Below are positions 9,778 through 17,896 of a stretch of DNA of 64,000 nucleotides, piece after piece. The notes beneath the pieces are model-generated. The model had not been told where the DNA came from, did not search any database, and was given only the letters and a program-made list of their open reading frames with translations. Position numbers and translations under genes: made by a program. The stretch is from Bacteroidota bacterium (GTDB lineage Bacteria > Bacteroidota > Bacteroidia > Flavobacteriales > Flavobacteriaceae), in contig JAQCCM010000001.1 in the NCBI GenBank assembly GCA_027621175.1, positions 62,001-126,000 on the forward strand, in the 5' to 3' direction. Position 1 is the stretch's first letter. Every line of letters starts with the position of its first letter.

Positions 9778-10260
9778 ATGTTCATACCCTTCGAGGAATT
9801 AGATAACGAAGCACGCATTTGGATTTATCCAGCAAGCCGTCCTTTTACCGATGCGGAAGTAGTTGAGATATCCCAAAAATTAGAAACCTTTTTAACGCAA
9901 TGGACCGCCCACGGCGCATCGCTGAACGCCAGTTTTTCGATGCCTTACAAACGTTTTATTGTAATTGGTTTAGATGAAAACACACAATCCGCTACCGGAT
10001 GTTCAATCGATGCTTCAGTACGTATTATACAAGAACTAGAAAAAACCTATAACGTAGTTCTCCTTGACAAAATGAACGTCAGCTTCAAACAAGGTGAATA
10101 TATTACGTACAAATCAATTACCGATTTTAAGGCAATGGTCAAAAGTAAATCAGTTACAGAAAACACACTTGTGTTTAATAATCTTGTACTAAACAAAGAC
10201 GAGTTTTTAAGGGAGTGGGAGGTGCCCGCTAAAGAAAGTTGGCACGCACGCTATTTTTAG
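9778..10260 (+). CDS. Conserved hypothetical protein of Bacteroidota (so-called ABC transporter ATPase)
   Basis: The protein has 160 aa, with no signal peptide or membrane segment. It begins M-F-I-P-F-E-E-L and has the pattern S-R-P-F-T followed later by W-x-x-H-G and F-I-V-I-G-L-D-E. Homologues in flavobacteria are often called ABC transporter ATPase, but no Walker A or signature motif is present, so that name is unsupported. It follows the CCG subunit by 1 bp, suggesting an accessory role in the same redox operon (inference). Function unknown. Confidence 0.78.
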   Translation: MFIPFEELDNEARIWIYPASRPFTDAEVVEISQKLETFLTQWTAHGASLNASFSMPYKRFIVIGLDENTQSATGCSIDASVRIIQELEKTYNVVLLDKMNVSFKQGEYITYKSITDFKAMVKSKSVTENTLVFNNLVLNKDEFLREWEVPAKESWHARYF

Positions 10261-10274
10261 CCTACCTTTAAGTT

Positions 10275-11876
10275 ATGCTTCGTGCCTTTTTATTGCTATT
10301 TTTTATTCCTATCTACTTATCTGCTCAGTCGCAACAGCAATGGGTAGATAGCATATATTCCAACATGTCTCTTGACCAAAAAATTGGTCAGCTTTTTATG
10401 GTAATGTCCTTTCCAGATGGGAATTCCACAAAGCAACAAAACACGATTCATCAGATTAACAAGTATCATATTGGCGGCGTTTTATTTTCTAAAGGCAGCT
10501 CACGGCAACAACAACAAGACACAAAACGATATCAGCGTTTTTCAGAAATACCGTTGCTTGTTGCTGCTGACGCAGAGTGGGGCATGGCAATGCGATTGCA
10601 AGATGTCACACCTTATCCTTATGCGATGACATTAGGCGCCTTACCCCACGATGAATTGGTATATACCCTTGCCAAGCGTATGGGCGAACGTAAACGTCAA
10701 ATGGGTGTACACGTTTCTTTTGCTCCTGTAGTAGATGTAAACTCTGAAGCTGATAACCCCATTATTGGCGTTCGTTCATTTGGTGACCATCCTGTTCGTG
10801 TGGCCAAAAAGGCACAAGCTTTTATGGAGGGTTTGCAAGATGCTGGCGTAATAGCAGTAGCCAAGCATTTTCCCGGTCATGGTGTGTCAATATACGATTC
10901 ACACAAAACACTTCCACGAATAAATCGCACAAAAGAGGCATTAGACAGCATAGATTTAGTTCCATTCAAACACTTGATTTCAAAGGGTTTAAAAGGGATT
11001 ATGGTAGGACATCTCGACATTCCATCAATTGATGATAGCGGTTTACCGGTATCCGCATCTCAAAACGTTGTAACCCAAATGTTACAACAACAATTGGGAT
11101 TTGATGGACTTATTTTTACCGACGCTTTGGATATGAAAGGGATAACTACTGCTGTTGATTCGCCTGCGTTAGCCGCTTTTCTGGCAGGCGCAGATGTGTT
11201 GGTTATGCCAGTACATCTAAAAAAAGCCATTTCAGCAATCAAGACGAGTTATGCCAATGGAGGCGTTACGGAAGCGCGATTAGCGCTCTCTGTGAAGAAG
11301 ATTTTGACTGCCAAACACACATTGGGATTACATCAAAGTAAAACAGTTGAAATAGCCAAAAACCCATTGACAAATACGTTTTATGACATGTATTTGCGAA
11401 AGCTCATTGCGGAACAAAGTATGGTAAAAGTACACACAAAAAAAGGCTCATTGCCGTTAAATTATGATGTGACTGCGTATTATATAGCTCTTGGGAAACC
11501 AGTATCAAGCGATTTTTTATATGCGATGCGTCAGCATACAGATATTGTTCAAATTCCTAATCATGAGATTATGTCAACAGAAATAACGGAGAAAACCATC
11601 GTTGTTGGCATTCATGCCAATACATTTTCCCCATGGACAAATCAATCCCTTTCTAGTAGTGATGTTGCTGTTCTAAAACACCTAAGTGGATACCCAAATA
11701 TTCATGTAGTTCTTTTTGCAAAACCCTATGTGCTAACGCAACTTCCAAACCCATCTTCTTTTACAAGTGTGTTGATGGCTCATGAGCAACAAACCGCGTT
11801 TGCTAGGGCAGCTGCACAAGTGCTTTTTGGTGAAATAGAGGCTTTGGGCGTTTTGCCTGTAAATATTAAAAGGTAA
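10275..11876 (+). CDS. Glycoside hydrolase family 3 beta-N-acetylhexosaminidase, NagZ-like, secreted
   Basis: The protein has 533 aa with a signal peptide ending near Y-L-S-A-Q. The catalytic domain has the GH3/NagZ marks K-H-F-P-G-H-G and D-S-H (the His/Asp acid-base dyad) and the nucleophile Asp in I-F-T-D-A-L-D-M. About 190 further residues follow. It should remove N-acetylhexosamine from muropeptides or glycans in the periplasm. Bacteroidota relatives often carry an additional C-terminal beta-lactamase domain of about 400 residues; this protein ends without it. The stop is followed by a 266-bp region without genes. Confidence 0.88.
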   Translation: MLRAFLLLFFIPIYLSAQSQQQWVDSIYSNMSLDQKIGQLFMVMSFPDGNSTKQQNTIHQINKYHIGGVLFSKGSSRQQQQDTKRYQRFSEIPLLVAADAEWGMAMRLQDVTPYPYAMTLGALPHDELVYTLAKRMGERKRQMGVHVSFAPVVDVNSEADNPIIGVRSFGDHPVRVAKKAQAFMEGLQDAGVIAVAKHFPGHGVSIYDSHKTLPRINRTKEALDSIDLVPFKHLISKGLKGIMVGHLDIPSIDDSGLPVSASQNVVTQMLQQQLGFDGLIFTDALDMKGITTAVDSPALAAFLAGADVLVMPVHLKKAISAIKTSYANGGVTEARLALSVKKILTAKHTLGLHQSKTVEIAKNPLTNTFYDMYLRKLIAEQSMVKVHTKKGSLPLNYDVTAYYIALGKPVSSDFLYAMRQHTDIVQIPNHEIMSTEITEKTIVVGIHANTFSPWTNQSLSSSDVAVLKHLSGYPNIHVVLFAKPYVLTQLPNPSSFTSVLMAHEQQTAFARAAAQVLFGEIEALGVLPVNIKR

Positions 11877-11909
11877 TTTGGAGGATTTATGTGCGTTTAA
11901 GAGTCGTAA

Positions 11910-11957
11910 GTTTGAGTGAATTTTATAAATATATGTGTAAAATTTGTATCGAAAACT
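11910..11957 (+). repeat. Diverged copy of palindromic repeat module H1
   Basis: The string begins GTTTGAGTGAATTTT and ends TTTGTATCGAAAACT. It matches, with substitutions, the reverse complement of the modules at 20326-20357 and 20773-20813 (GTTCGAGTGATTTTC ... TATCGAGAACT). The centre has drifted. It is followed after 18 bp by module H2. Confidence 0.5.
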
Positions 11958-11975
11958 GATTTTTCTATGTTGAAT

Positions 11976-12019
11976 ACTTCTCGATACATCCCATCAAATT
12001 GTTGGGCCACTCGAAGTGA
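11976..12019 (+). repeat. Palindromic repeat module H2 (44 bp)
   Basis: Begins ACTTCTCGATACATCCC and ends CACTCGAAGTGA; the ends are inverted repeats (ACTTC/GAAGT plus inner TCG pairs). The same 44-bp module, opposite strand, occurs at 20408-20451 with a different centre. This is a hairpin-forming intergenic repeat. Confidence 0.65.
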
Positions 12020-12142
12020 TTTTAAATTGTGGAATAAAATTAAGAAGATGCAAAACACATTTGCGATTTTTCACGTCAATCTTTTCTCATACTTTTGTGA
12101 GATGCGAATAAAATCTAATTCCTCTCAAAACCACTGCTTCGT

Positions 12143-13264
12143 ATGAAAATTGCCATTGTGTGTTATCCCACTTACGGAGGGAGTGGTGTTGTGGCTACCG
12201 AACTTGGTATTTCCTTAGCCGATAGAGGTCACGAAGTACATTTTGTGAGTTATAAGCAGCCTGTACGTTTACAATCCTTAGCAGGAAATCTTCACTTTCA
12301 CGAAGTCCATGTTCCACGATATCCTTTGTTTCATTTTCAACCTTATGAATTGGCGCTGTCAAGTATGTTGGTAGAAATGGTTAAGCTGCATCAAATTGAA
12401 TTATTACACGTGCATTATGCCATTCCACATGCTTATGCAGCTTATATGGCAAAGCAGATGCTTAAGGAGTCTGGGATTGACATTCCCGTGGTAACTACGC
12501 TACACGGGTCAGATATTACACTTGTTGGGAATCATCCGTTTTACAAACCCGCAGTGACTTTTAGCATTAATAATTCGGATGTCGTTACGGCTGTTTCGAA
12601 AGATTTACAAAAAGATACGTTTAGCTTTTTTAAAGTTCACAAAGAAATTCACGTAGTGCCAAATTTCATCAATGTGGCACGTTATGATAAAATTCGCATC
12701 CATTGCGAACGCGATTCTGTTGCAAAGCCCAACGAGGCTATCATTACCCATGTAAGTAATTTTAGACCTGTAAAACGCGTGCTTGATGTCGTAGAAACTT
12801 TTGCACGTGTTCGTGATAAAATGCCTGCAAAACTGATGATGGTAGGGGATGGGCCTGATCGAATGACTGCGGAATCACGTTGCCGCGAATTAAATATTTG
12901 GGATGATGTGGTTTTCTATGGTAAAACCAACGCGGTGAGTAGTATTTTATGTTTTTCAGATTTGATGTTATTGCCTTCGCAAACCGAGAGTTTTGGTTTG
13001 GCAGCTTTGGAAGCTATGGTGGCTGCAACACCTGTTATTTCTTCAAATACAGGCGGATTACCTGAAGTGAATATTCACGGAGAAACAGGCTATCTGACTG
13101 ATGTAGGTGACGTAGAAGCAATGGCTTCGTTTGCGATAAAGCTATTGTCAGACAAAGAACAATTGACTGCCTTTAAGCAGCAGGCCTATGCGCACGCTTG
13201 CCAATTTGACGTTGATAAAATAGTTCCGCAGTACGAGGCATTATACCAACAAGCATTACAGTAA
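12143..13264 (+). CDS. bshA: N-acetyl-alpha-D-glucosaminyl L-malate synthase
   Basis: The protein has 373 aa, a GT-B fold family 4 glycosyltransferase. The start [20 protein letters not shown] is characteristic of BshA, and the C-terminal [11 protein letters not shown] donor-binding motif is present. BshA joins GlcNAc to L-malate, the first step of bacillithiol synthesis; bshB and bshC are not in the window. It is convergent with the carboxyltransferase gene, with no gap between stops. Confidence 0.93.
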   Translation: MKIAIVCYPTYGGSGVVATELGISLADRGHEVHFVSYKQPVRLQSLAGNLHFHEVHVPRYPLFHFQPYELALSSMLVEMVKLHQIELLHVHYAIPHAYAAYMAKQMLKESGIDIPVVTTLHGSDITLVGNHPFYKPAVTFSINNSDVVTAVSKDLQKDTFSFFKVHKEIHVVPNFINVARYDKIRIHCERDSVAKPNEAIITHVSNFRPVKRVLDVVETFARVRDKMPAKLMMVGDGPDRMTAESRCRELNIWDDVVFYGKTNAVSSILCFSDLMLLPSQTESFGLAALEAMVAATPVISSNTGGLPEVNIHGETGYLTDVGDVEAMASFAIKLLSDKEQLTAFKQQAYAHACQFDVDKIVPQYEALYQQALQ

Positions 13265-14866
13265 TTACATTCGAAATACCCCAAAAGCATCGCTGCCTTT
13301 AATGGGCGCATTGTTTATAGTAGCCAAACATAGGCTTAGGTGTTTACGTGTGTTTCGTGGATCAATAATGCCGTCGTCCCAAAGTTCAGACGTGGCGTGC
13401 CACACACTTGCTTTTTGTTGTGCGTCTTGGAATATAGCGTCTTTTTCTTTTTTTAATTGCTTTTCATCAACCGCTTTATTTAGTGACGCTGCCGACTGCC
13501 GTTTGACAATTTCCATCACTCCTGAAATTTGTTCTGCACCCATAACGCCAGATTGTACGTTGGGGTAGGAGAATAAAAAACGAGGTTGGAACGAACGACC
13601 ACACATGGCGTAATTCCCAGCGCCGTATGAATTTCCAATCAACAAACTAATGTGCGGAACTGTACTGCCAGAAACCGCGTGAATAAGTTGTGCACCGCTG
13701 TTAATCATCCCTTTTTGTTCATACTGTTTCCCTACCATAAAGCCTGTGGTATTGTGAACAAATAGTATAGGTGTATTCGATTTGTTTGCCAGTTGTATAA
13801 ACTGTGTTGCTTTTTGTGCAGCCTCGGCAAAAATGACCCCATTGTTGGCAATAATTGCTACACGATATCCATCAATATTTGCCCAACAGCATACCATGGT
13901 AATGCCGTAATTGGTTTTAAATTCGGTAAATTCGGAATTGTCGACAATTCGCACAATAACCTCTCTGATGTCAATGGCACGTTTTAGGTTGGCAGGTACA
14001 ATACCCAGAAGCTCATCTGCGCTGTATCTTGGAGGGACAATAGGTTTACTTTGTACTGCATGCGTTTCTGCTGGTTTTAGCGTTTTAACGACATCTCTGG
14101 CAATACTTATTGCATCTTGCTCATCGTCTGCTAAAAAATCGGCTACCCCCGAAATACGACTATGCATGTTGGCTCCGCCGAGTTCTTCATCGTTGGCAAT
14201 TTCGTTGGTTGCCATTTTTACTAATGGAGGACCCGCTAAAAATACTTTTGCCGCATCTTTTTGCATGATGGTATAATCTGACATGCCCGGTACGTAAGCA
14301 CCACCTGCGGTGGCATTTCCAAACACGATAGAAATGGTAGGAATCCCCAGTTTTGAGCGTCTTGACATTTCCCTAAACGACGCCCCGTAATTGTTAAATA
14401 CACGGTCTTGATCGGGAAGGTTAGCGCCTCCGCTTTCTACCATATTGATGGTGGGTAATTTGTTTTCTAGGGCGATTTCACCCAATCGCAATATTTTTAA
14501 ACTCGTGGCATAATCTACAGCCCCGCCTTTGCGTGTACCGAGGTTGGCATTGATCAAACATAGACGTTTATTTACATAGCCAATTCCCGCTACGGTTGTC
14601 CCTCCAGGACCAAAACCACCCTGATGCGTTAGTCCGGCTAAGGGCATAAGCTCCAAAAACGGACTGTCTTTATCTAATAATAGCGTAATACGTTCCCGTG
14701 CTAAAAATTTACCTCGCTTGCGAGCACGGGAAATAGAGGCTTCAGTACCTTGATTTTGGCTTTTTGCCAAATGCTCTTGAAGTTCCTGAACCAATTTTTC
14801 CATTTCAGCGTAGTTTTCTTTATAACTCGCTTTTTTGGTATGGATAGATGATTTAAACGGTCTCAT
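13265..14866 (-). CDS. Acyl-CoA carboxylase carboxyltransferase (beta) subunit, methylcrotonyl-CoA carboxylase-like
   Basis: The protein has about 533 aa from the ATG at 14864-14866. The N-terminal A-R-E-R-I-T-L-L-L-D, central G-G-A-N-L-P-D-Q and A-G-G-A-Y-V-P-G-M-S-D oxyanion-hole region, and A-G-P-P-L-V-K are typical of biotin-dependent carboxyltransferases. The signature L-G-G-A-N-M-H-S-R-I-S-G-V is closer to methylcrotonyl/geranyl-CoA carboxylase than to propionyl-CoA carboxylase. It transfers CO2 from carboxybiotin to the acyl-CoA. The biotin carboxylase partner is not in the window. A 49-codon upstream extension of the open frame is rejected. Confidence 0.88.
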   Translation of the reverse strand: MRPFKSSIHTKKASYKENYAEMEKLVQELQEHLAKSQNQGTEASISRARKRGKFLARERITLLLDKDSPFLELMPLAGLTHQGGFGPGGTTVAGIGYVNKRLCLINANLGTRKGGAVDYATSLKILRLGEIALENKLPTINMVESGGANLPDQDRVFNNYGASFREMSRRSKLGIPTISIVFGNATAGGAYVPGMSDYTIMQKDAAKVFLAGPPLVKMATNEIANDEELGGANMHSRISGVADFLADDEQDAISIARDVVKTLKPAETHAVQSKPIVPPRYSADELLGIVPANLKRAIDIREVIVRIVDNSEFTEFKTNYGITMVCCWANIDGYRVAIIANNGVIFAEAAQKATQFIQLANKSNTPILFVHNTTGFMVGKQYEQKGMINSGAQLIHAVSGSTVPHISLLIGNSYGAGNYAMCGRSFQPRFLFSYPNVQSGVMGAEQISGVMEIVKRQSAASLNKAVDEKQLKKEKDAIFQDAQQKASVWHATSELWDDGIIDPRNTRKHLSLCLATINNAPIKGSDAFGVFRM

Positions 14867-14928
14867 AGTATTCTTTGCGTGGTAAAAGTACGATTTCGCT
14901 TTAATATCTAACTTTCGATATATTATTT

Positions 14929-14936
14929 TAATTTTG
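14929..14936 (+). promoter_or_regulatory. -7 box TAATTTTG for the small ORF
   Basis: It matches TAnnTTTG and lies 24 bp before the ATG of the 46-aa ORF. It supports that ORF being a real gene. The -33 element is not clear. Confidence 0.45.
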
Positions 14937-14960
14937 CCATTACACACATAAAACCTATTT

Positions 14961-15101
14961 ATGAATGAAAACCAGACCATTTCCGAACTCTTACAGATTC
15001 TAGAATATCGCATTGAAAACGGAGAATATAAAGACTCCGTACATAAGATAACATTGATGACTACCCTCGAGACTGTTCAGAGAATGCTCAACGGTAAATA
15101 G
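14961..15101 (+). CDS. Small conserved-looking hypothetical protein, 46 aa
   Basis: An ATG at 14961 opens a 46-codon frame to TAG at 15099-15101, starting M-N-E-N-Q-T-I-S-E-L-L. The product is soluble, helix-prone (acidic, with leucine heptad-like spacing) and has normal codon use. A TAnnTTTG box lies upstream and the frame fills the gap between two divergent promoters. I do not recognise a family. It could regulate or be cotranscribed with the sterol-desaturase gene, though that gene has its own box. Confidence 0.6.
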   Translation: MNENQTISELLQILEYRIENGEYKDSVHKITLMTTLETVQRMLNGK

Positions 15102-15112
15102 CGTAAAATCAA

Positions 15113-15120
15113 TATATTTG
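15113..15120 (+). promoter_or_regulatory. -7 box TATATTTG, start codon 4 bp downstream
   Basis: It is a perfect TAnnTTTG match. The GTG of the downstream gene begins at 15125, so transcription would start at or next to the start codon, implying a leaderless mRNA. If the box is not used, the gene would be read from further upstream with the 46-aa ORF. Confidence 0.5.
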
Positions 15121-15124
15121 GGAT

Positions 15125-15964
15125 GTGGAAAATCTGATTTTATATTTCGAAAGCATTCCTTCCTTGCACCGGAGTATCATACTGGTAGGCGGTATTTCCT
15201 TTTTTTGGTTGCTCGAGGGCTTGTTGCCCTTACGCAAACTAACCTATAAAAAATGGCAACACGCCTTGCCCAATTTCTTTTTTACCATAACCTCCATATT
15301 GGTAAATTTTAGTTTGGCGTTTTTGTTGCTCACTACCGCAGATTGGGTGAACACCAATCAATTTGGTTTGTTACACCTTGTCCAACTTCCTTTTTGGCTT
15401 TATGTATTTTTGGGTGTCTTGTTTCTTGATTTTATTGGGGCTTATTTGGCGCATTGGACCGAACACAGAATTAAGCCGCTCTGGATGGTGCATTTGGTCC
15501 ACCATTCCGATCATCATGTAGATACCACAACTGCCAACCGCCACCACCCGTTAGAGAGCGTAGTGCGCTTTACGTTTACGCTAGTGGCTGTTTTTGTATT
15601 GGGAACACCTATTGGCGTTGTGATGCTGTATCAGTCGCTTTCTGTAGTGCTTAGTCAGTTTACTCATGCGAATATCCAATTGCCTAAACAAGTAGATGCC
15701 GTTTTGAGCTACATCCTTGTAACGCCACATATGCATAAAGTACACCACCATTATGTGTTGCCCTATACCGATAGCAATTTCGGCAATATTTTTGCGATTT
15801 GGGATCGACTGTTTGGGACATATATGCATTTGGCTGCTGAAAAAATTGTGTATGGCGTGGATGTATTTCCCAACGAAACGGAGAACAGTAGGGTAGTGCC
15901 GCTGCTAAAACAACCTTTTCAATCCTACCAAAAACCAACCACACAACCTGTATCTGTAGAATGA
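15125..15964 (+). CDS. Sterol desaturase / fatty acid hydroxylase family membrane protein
   Basis: The protein has 279 aa with a GTG start. Four or more membrane helices surround the three histidine clusters H-W-T-E-H-R, H-L-V-H-H-S-D-H-H and H-M-H-K-V-H-H-H-Y that hold the di-iron centre. Members hydroxylate or desaturate lipids or carotenoids in the membrane; the substrate is not evident. The stop overlaps the Kazal-lipoprotein start by 4 bp (ATGA), so the two are translationally coupled. Confidence 0.88.
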   Translation: MENLILYFESIPSLHRSIILVGGISFFWLLEGLLPLRKLTYKKWQHALPNFFFTITSILVNFSLAFLLLTTADWVNTNQFGLLHLVQLPFWLYVFLGVLFLDFIGAYLAHWTEHRIKPLWMVHLVHHSDHHVDTTTANRHHPLESVVRFTFTLVAVFVLGTPIGVVMLYQSLSVVLSQFTHANIQLPKQVDAVLSYILVTPHMHKVHHHYVLPYTDSNFGNIFAIWDRLFGTYMHLAAEKIVYGVDVFPNETENSRVVPLLKQPFQSYQKPTTQPVSVE

Positions 15965-16170
15965 AAAAACTAATTTGTTTGGGATTATTACTCCTTTCGT
16001 TTCAATGTGAAGACGATATTTTAATCGATTGTATGACGTCTCCCAAGCCCGATACCGCTTGTACCCGTGAATACGACCCGGTTTGTGGTTGTGACGGTAC
16101 GACTTACGGCAATGCATGCGCTGCCGATGCCGCAGGTGTTTTGGAATGGACGCAGGGCGCATGTGAGTAA
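15961..16170 (+). CDS. Small lipoprotein with a Kazal-type protease-inhibitor domain
   Basis: The protein has 69 aa. A short hydrophobic signal ends L-L-L-L-S-F-Q-C, a lipobox-like site with an unusual Gln before Cys, so it may be a lipoprotein. The remainder carries the Kazal spacing with C-T-R-E-Y-D-P-V-C-G-C-D-G-T-T-Y-G-N-A-C. Kazal domains inhibit serine proteases. It is coupled by ATGA to the sterol-desaturase-like gene. Its target is unknown; defence against host or neighbour proteases is a guess. Confidence 0.8.
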   Translation: MKKLICLGLLLLSFQCEDDILIDCMTSPKPDTACTREYDPVCGCDGTTYGNACAADAAGVLEWTQGACE

Positions 16171-16232
16171 TCGTGCTTTTTTAAGATAGACACGTTGGTG
16201 CGCTAGTGGGGAAAAGATGCTATACTTTTTTG

Positions 16233-16240
16233 TATATTTG
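16233..16240 (+). promoter_or_regulatory. -7 box TATATTTG upstream of the antitoxin
   Basis: It matches TAnnTTTG and lies 20 bp before the ATG at 16261. No good -33 element is seen within 19-22 bp. Confidence 0.45.
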
Positions 16241-16260
16241 AAATAAACCCACAAATTACA

Positions 16261-16506
16261 ATGGGAACAGCAGAACTTAGAGATAAAATAATCCAACTGT
16301 TAGATACTGATAATGTAAGTTATCTTGAAGATGTTTTTGATTTTGCAAAAAACAAAAGAATAGAGACTGGCGATTCATTTCTTGAACTTCCCACTGAAAT
16401 TCAAGAACTTTTACATGAAAGTATAGAGCAGGCTGCTCGAGGTGAAGTAACACCTCATGCAGAAGTAATGGCAGAAGTTCGTAAAAAATACAATCTTGCC
16501 AAATAA
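16261..16506 (+). CDS. Antitoxin-like protein of a ParE/RelE-type module
   Basis: The protein has 81 aa, acidic and helical, beginning M-G-T-A-E-L-R-D-K-I. The second half has the layout L-P-T-E-I-Q-E-L-L-x-x-S-I-E-Q-A followed by H-A-E-V-M-A-E-V-R-K-K-Y, common in flavobacterial antitoxins next to ParE-like toxins. Three bases after its stop an ATG opens a frame that matches only the beginning of such a toxin. The antitoxin itself looks intact. Call rests on recalled family layout plus the neighbour. Confidence 0.68.
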   Translation: MGTAELRDKIIQLLDTDNVSYLEDVFDFAKNKRIETGDSFLELPTEIQELLHESIEQAARGEVTPHAEVMAEVRKKYNLAK

Positions 16507-16509
16507 CTT

Positions 16510-16653
16510 ATGTCTATAGCAGTTTTGTGGACGACTTTTGCTAAGATTACCTATTACGAAGAAATTGATTTTATAGATAAAAAATGGACAATCAAAGAAG
16601 GGCAATATGTCTTTTTACATCTGCAAGTGAAAGCAGCTTGTAGTCATTTTTAA
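16510..16653 (+). pseudogene. Truncated ParE/RelE-family toxin, 3' end lost
   Basis: The ATG at 16510 starts a frame reading M-S-I-A-V-L-W-T-T-F-A-K-I-T-Y-Y-E-E-I-D, then F-I-D-K-K-W-T-I-K-E, the N-terminal helix hairpin of plasmid-stabilisation toxins. After codon 30 (about 16599) it continues for 17 codons in sequence that is antisense to the C-terminus of the gene on the other strand, and stops at 16651-16653. A functional toxin has about 95-100 residues, so the beta-sheet and catalytic part are missing. The break coincides with the broken C-terminus of the convergent gene, pointing to a single deletion or recombination joint near 16600. Confidence 0.7.
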
Positions 16654-17770
16654 ACACATAGTCGGGCCAGTTTTCGATTTCCACCTTAATTTCCTGAGCG
16701 CGGATTTTGCCGTTTATGGAAAGTTTTTCTCTGGGGGTTGTAGTTCCAATGCCAACGTTTCCGTTCCCTTTTATAGTCATTCTAAAATCTGCTGAATTTC
16801 CTGTTCTAAAATGGATGTCATCTTGGTCTCTGTTTGTTATTAAATGAAAATGATTATTTATTGATCTTAGCACAGAGTTCGCTGGATCATCGTAGAGAAT
16901 TAATCCTTTATTAACACCAAATCTTGCAGAACCAAAAACATCTAATTTATGTTCTGGGGTTGTGGTGCCAATGCCAACGTTGCCAGAAGCTTTTCTGATA
17001 ACTAACCTTTTATTTGAGTTATCTCCAATATGAAAAAAGTCTCCACCGCCATTTCCAATCCCCATAAACCAATGTGTTGGACCATCAGCACCAAATTGTA
17101 ATATTTTTGAGTAATTTGAATTGTTATTTAATGTTAGTCTTGTACCAGGGTTTGTGGTGCCAATACCAACGTTGCCAGAAGCTTTTCTGATAACTAACCT
17201 TTTGTTTGAGTTATCTCCAATATGAAAAAAGTCGCCACCGCCATTTCCAATCCCCATAAACCAATGTGTTGGGCCATCAGCACCAAATTGTAAGATTTTT
17301 GAGAAATCTAAATTGTTATTCAATGTTAATCTTGTACCAGGATTTGTAGTACCAATGTCAACGTTGCCAGTTTGCCCATCAATAGTCATGCGTTCTAGCC
17401 CACAACAGGCCACAGTTCCTCCAACACGAAAGCGCATTTTAGCTGGATAATTTCCTTTCGAAAAAATACCAGTAGAATACGTTTCAATACGTCCAATTTG
17501 GACATGATTTTTCCCGTCATATCCATTGAAAATGAGTGAGCTGAGAATAACATTATTGGGTGTAGCACTTTTGTTTGAAGCTTTTCCGCCGTAATTCCCC
17601 ATTGACAAATAAGGATGCCCTCCACTAAATAAACCTTGATAATTATATACCCCAAATCCAGGGTATTTACTAGACTTTTGATTTATAGTAAAATGGTCGT
17701 TAGTGGAATTTTGCGCCACCCCCCAAGTACTTACCAAAACAAAAGAAAGCGTGTAAAGTAATGTTTTCAT
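16592..17770 (-). pseudogene. Secreted repeat-containing tail-fibre/adhesin-like protein, C-terminus truncated
   Basis: The product has 392 aa with a signal peptide (to V-A-Q). It has repeated N-V-G-I-G-T-T-x-P segments typical of tail-fibre/endosialidase-chaperone-type surface proteins of Bacteroidota, including two nearly identical 64-residue units. The end reads D-Y-K-L-L-S-L-A-D-V-K-R-H-I then A-L-L-stop. Relatives as I know them continue after H-I with about 60-80 residues including a G-H-L-P motif and a coiled coil. The natural C-terminus is therefore missing, cut at about 16603, exactly where the toxin gene is cut. It may still be expressed. Confidence 0.7.
16974..17357 (-). repeat. 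Tandem duplication, 2 x 192 bp, inside the adhesin-like gene
   Basis: Two in-frame copies, 16974-17165 and 17166-17357, encode the same 64-residue block with few substitutions (N-L-D-F versus N-S-N-Y near position 18). High DNA identity suggests recent duplication and a site for copy-number change by recombination. Confidence 0.85.
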
Positions 17771-17817
17771 AATATAAGATTTGTTGCCACTAACGTAGTA
17801 AAAATCTTAACGAAAAA

Positions 17818-17825
17818 CAAACCTA
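17818..17825 (-). promoter_or_regulatory. -7 box TAGGTTTG for the adhesin-like gene
   Basis: It is a TAnnTTTG match on the minus strand, 47 bp before the ATG at 17770. The rest of the 126-bp gap to the next gene is AT-rich with nothing else recognised. Confidence 0.4.
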
Positions 17826-17896
17826 ACTATTTGATAATAAGTGTTTTAAATTTAAATAAATCTTTTTATTCGCATCTAGAAGCGAGCAGTAAAACC

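Larger units (their letters stand above)
11877..12142. other. Intergenic region with decayed palindromic repeats
   Basis: No credible gene is present; a 76-codon open frame here is compositionally unlike a protein. The region holds two repeat modules (11910-11957 and 11976-12019) and a TACTTTTG box at 12090-12097 that could serve bshA, 45 bp upstream of its ATG. Confidence 0.6.

Noticed and set aside
9778-10260. ABC transporter ATPase
   Set aside because: The name seen for homologues is not supported: no Walker A, Walker B or signature motif can be read.
11877-12142. Structured non-coding RNA gene
   Set aside because: Complementarity is explained by the repeat modules, and no known RNA motif (RNase P, SRP, tmRNA, riboswitch) is recognisable.
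11916-12146. Open frame upstream of bshA
   Set aside because: It lies over repeat modules and reads low-complexity, Asn- and Ser-rich sequence with no recognisable motif.
15684-16162. Antisense open frames within the desaturase and Kazal genes
   Set aside because: They are shadows of the sense genes, whose histidine clusters and cysteine pattern are clear.
16592-17770. Prophage tail-fibre gene
   Set aside because: The protein has a signal peptide and no phage genes surround it; tail-fibre-like repeats are common in secreted Bacteroidota proteins.
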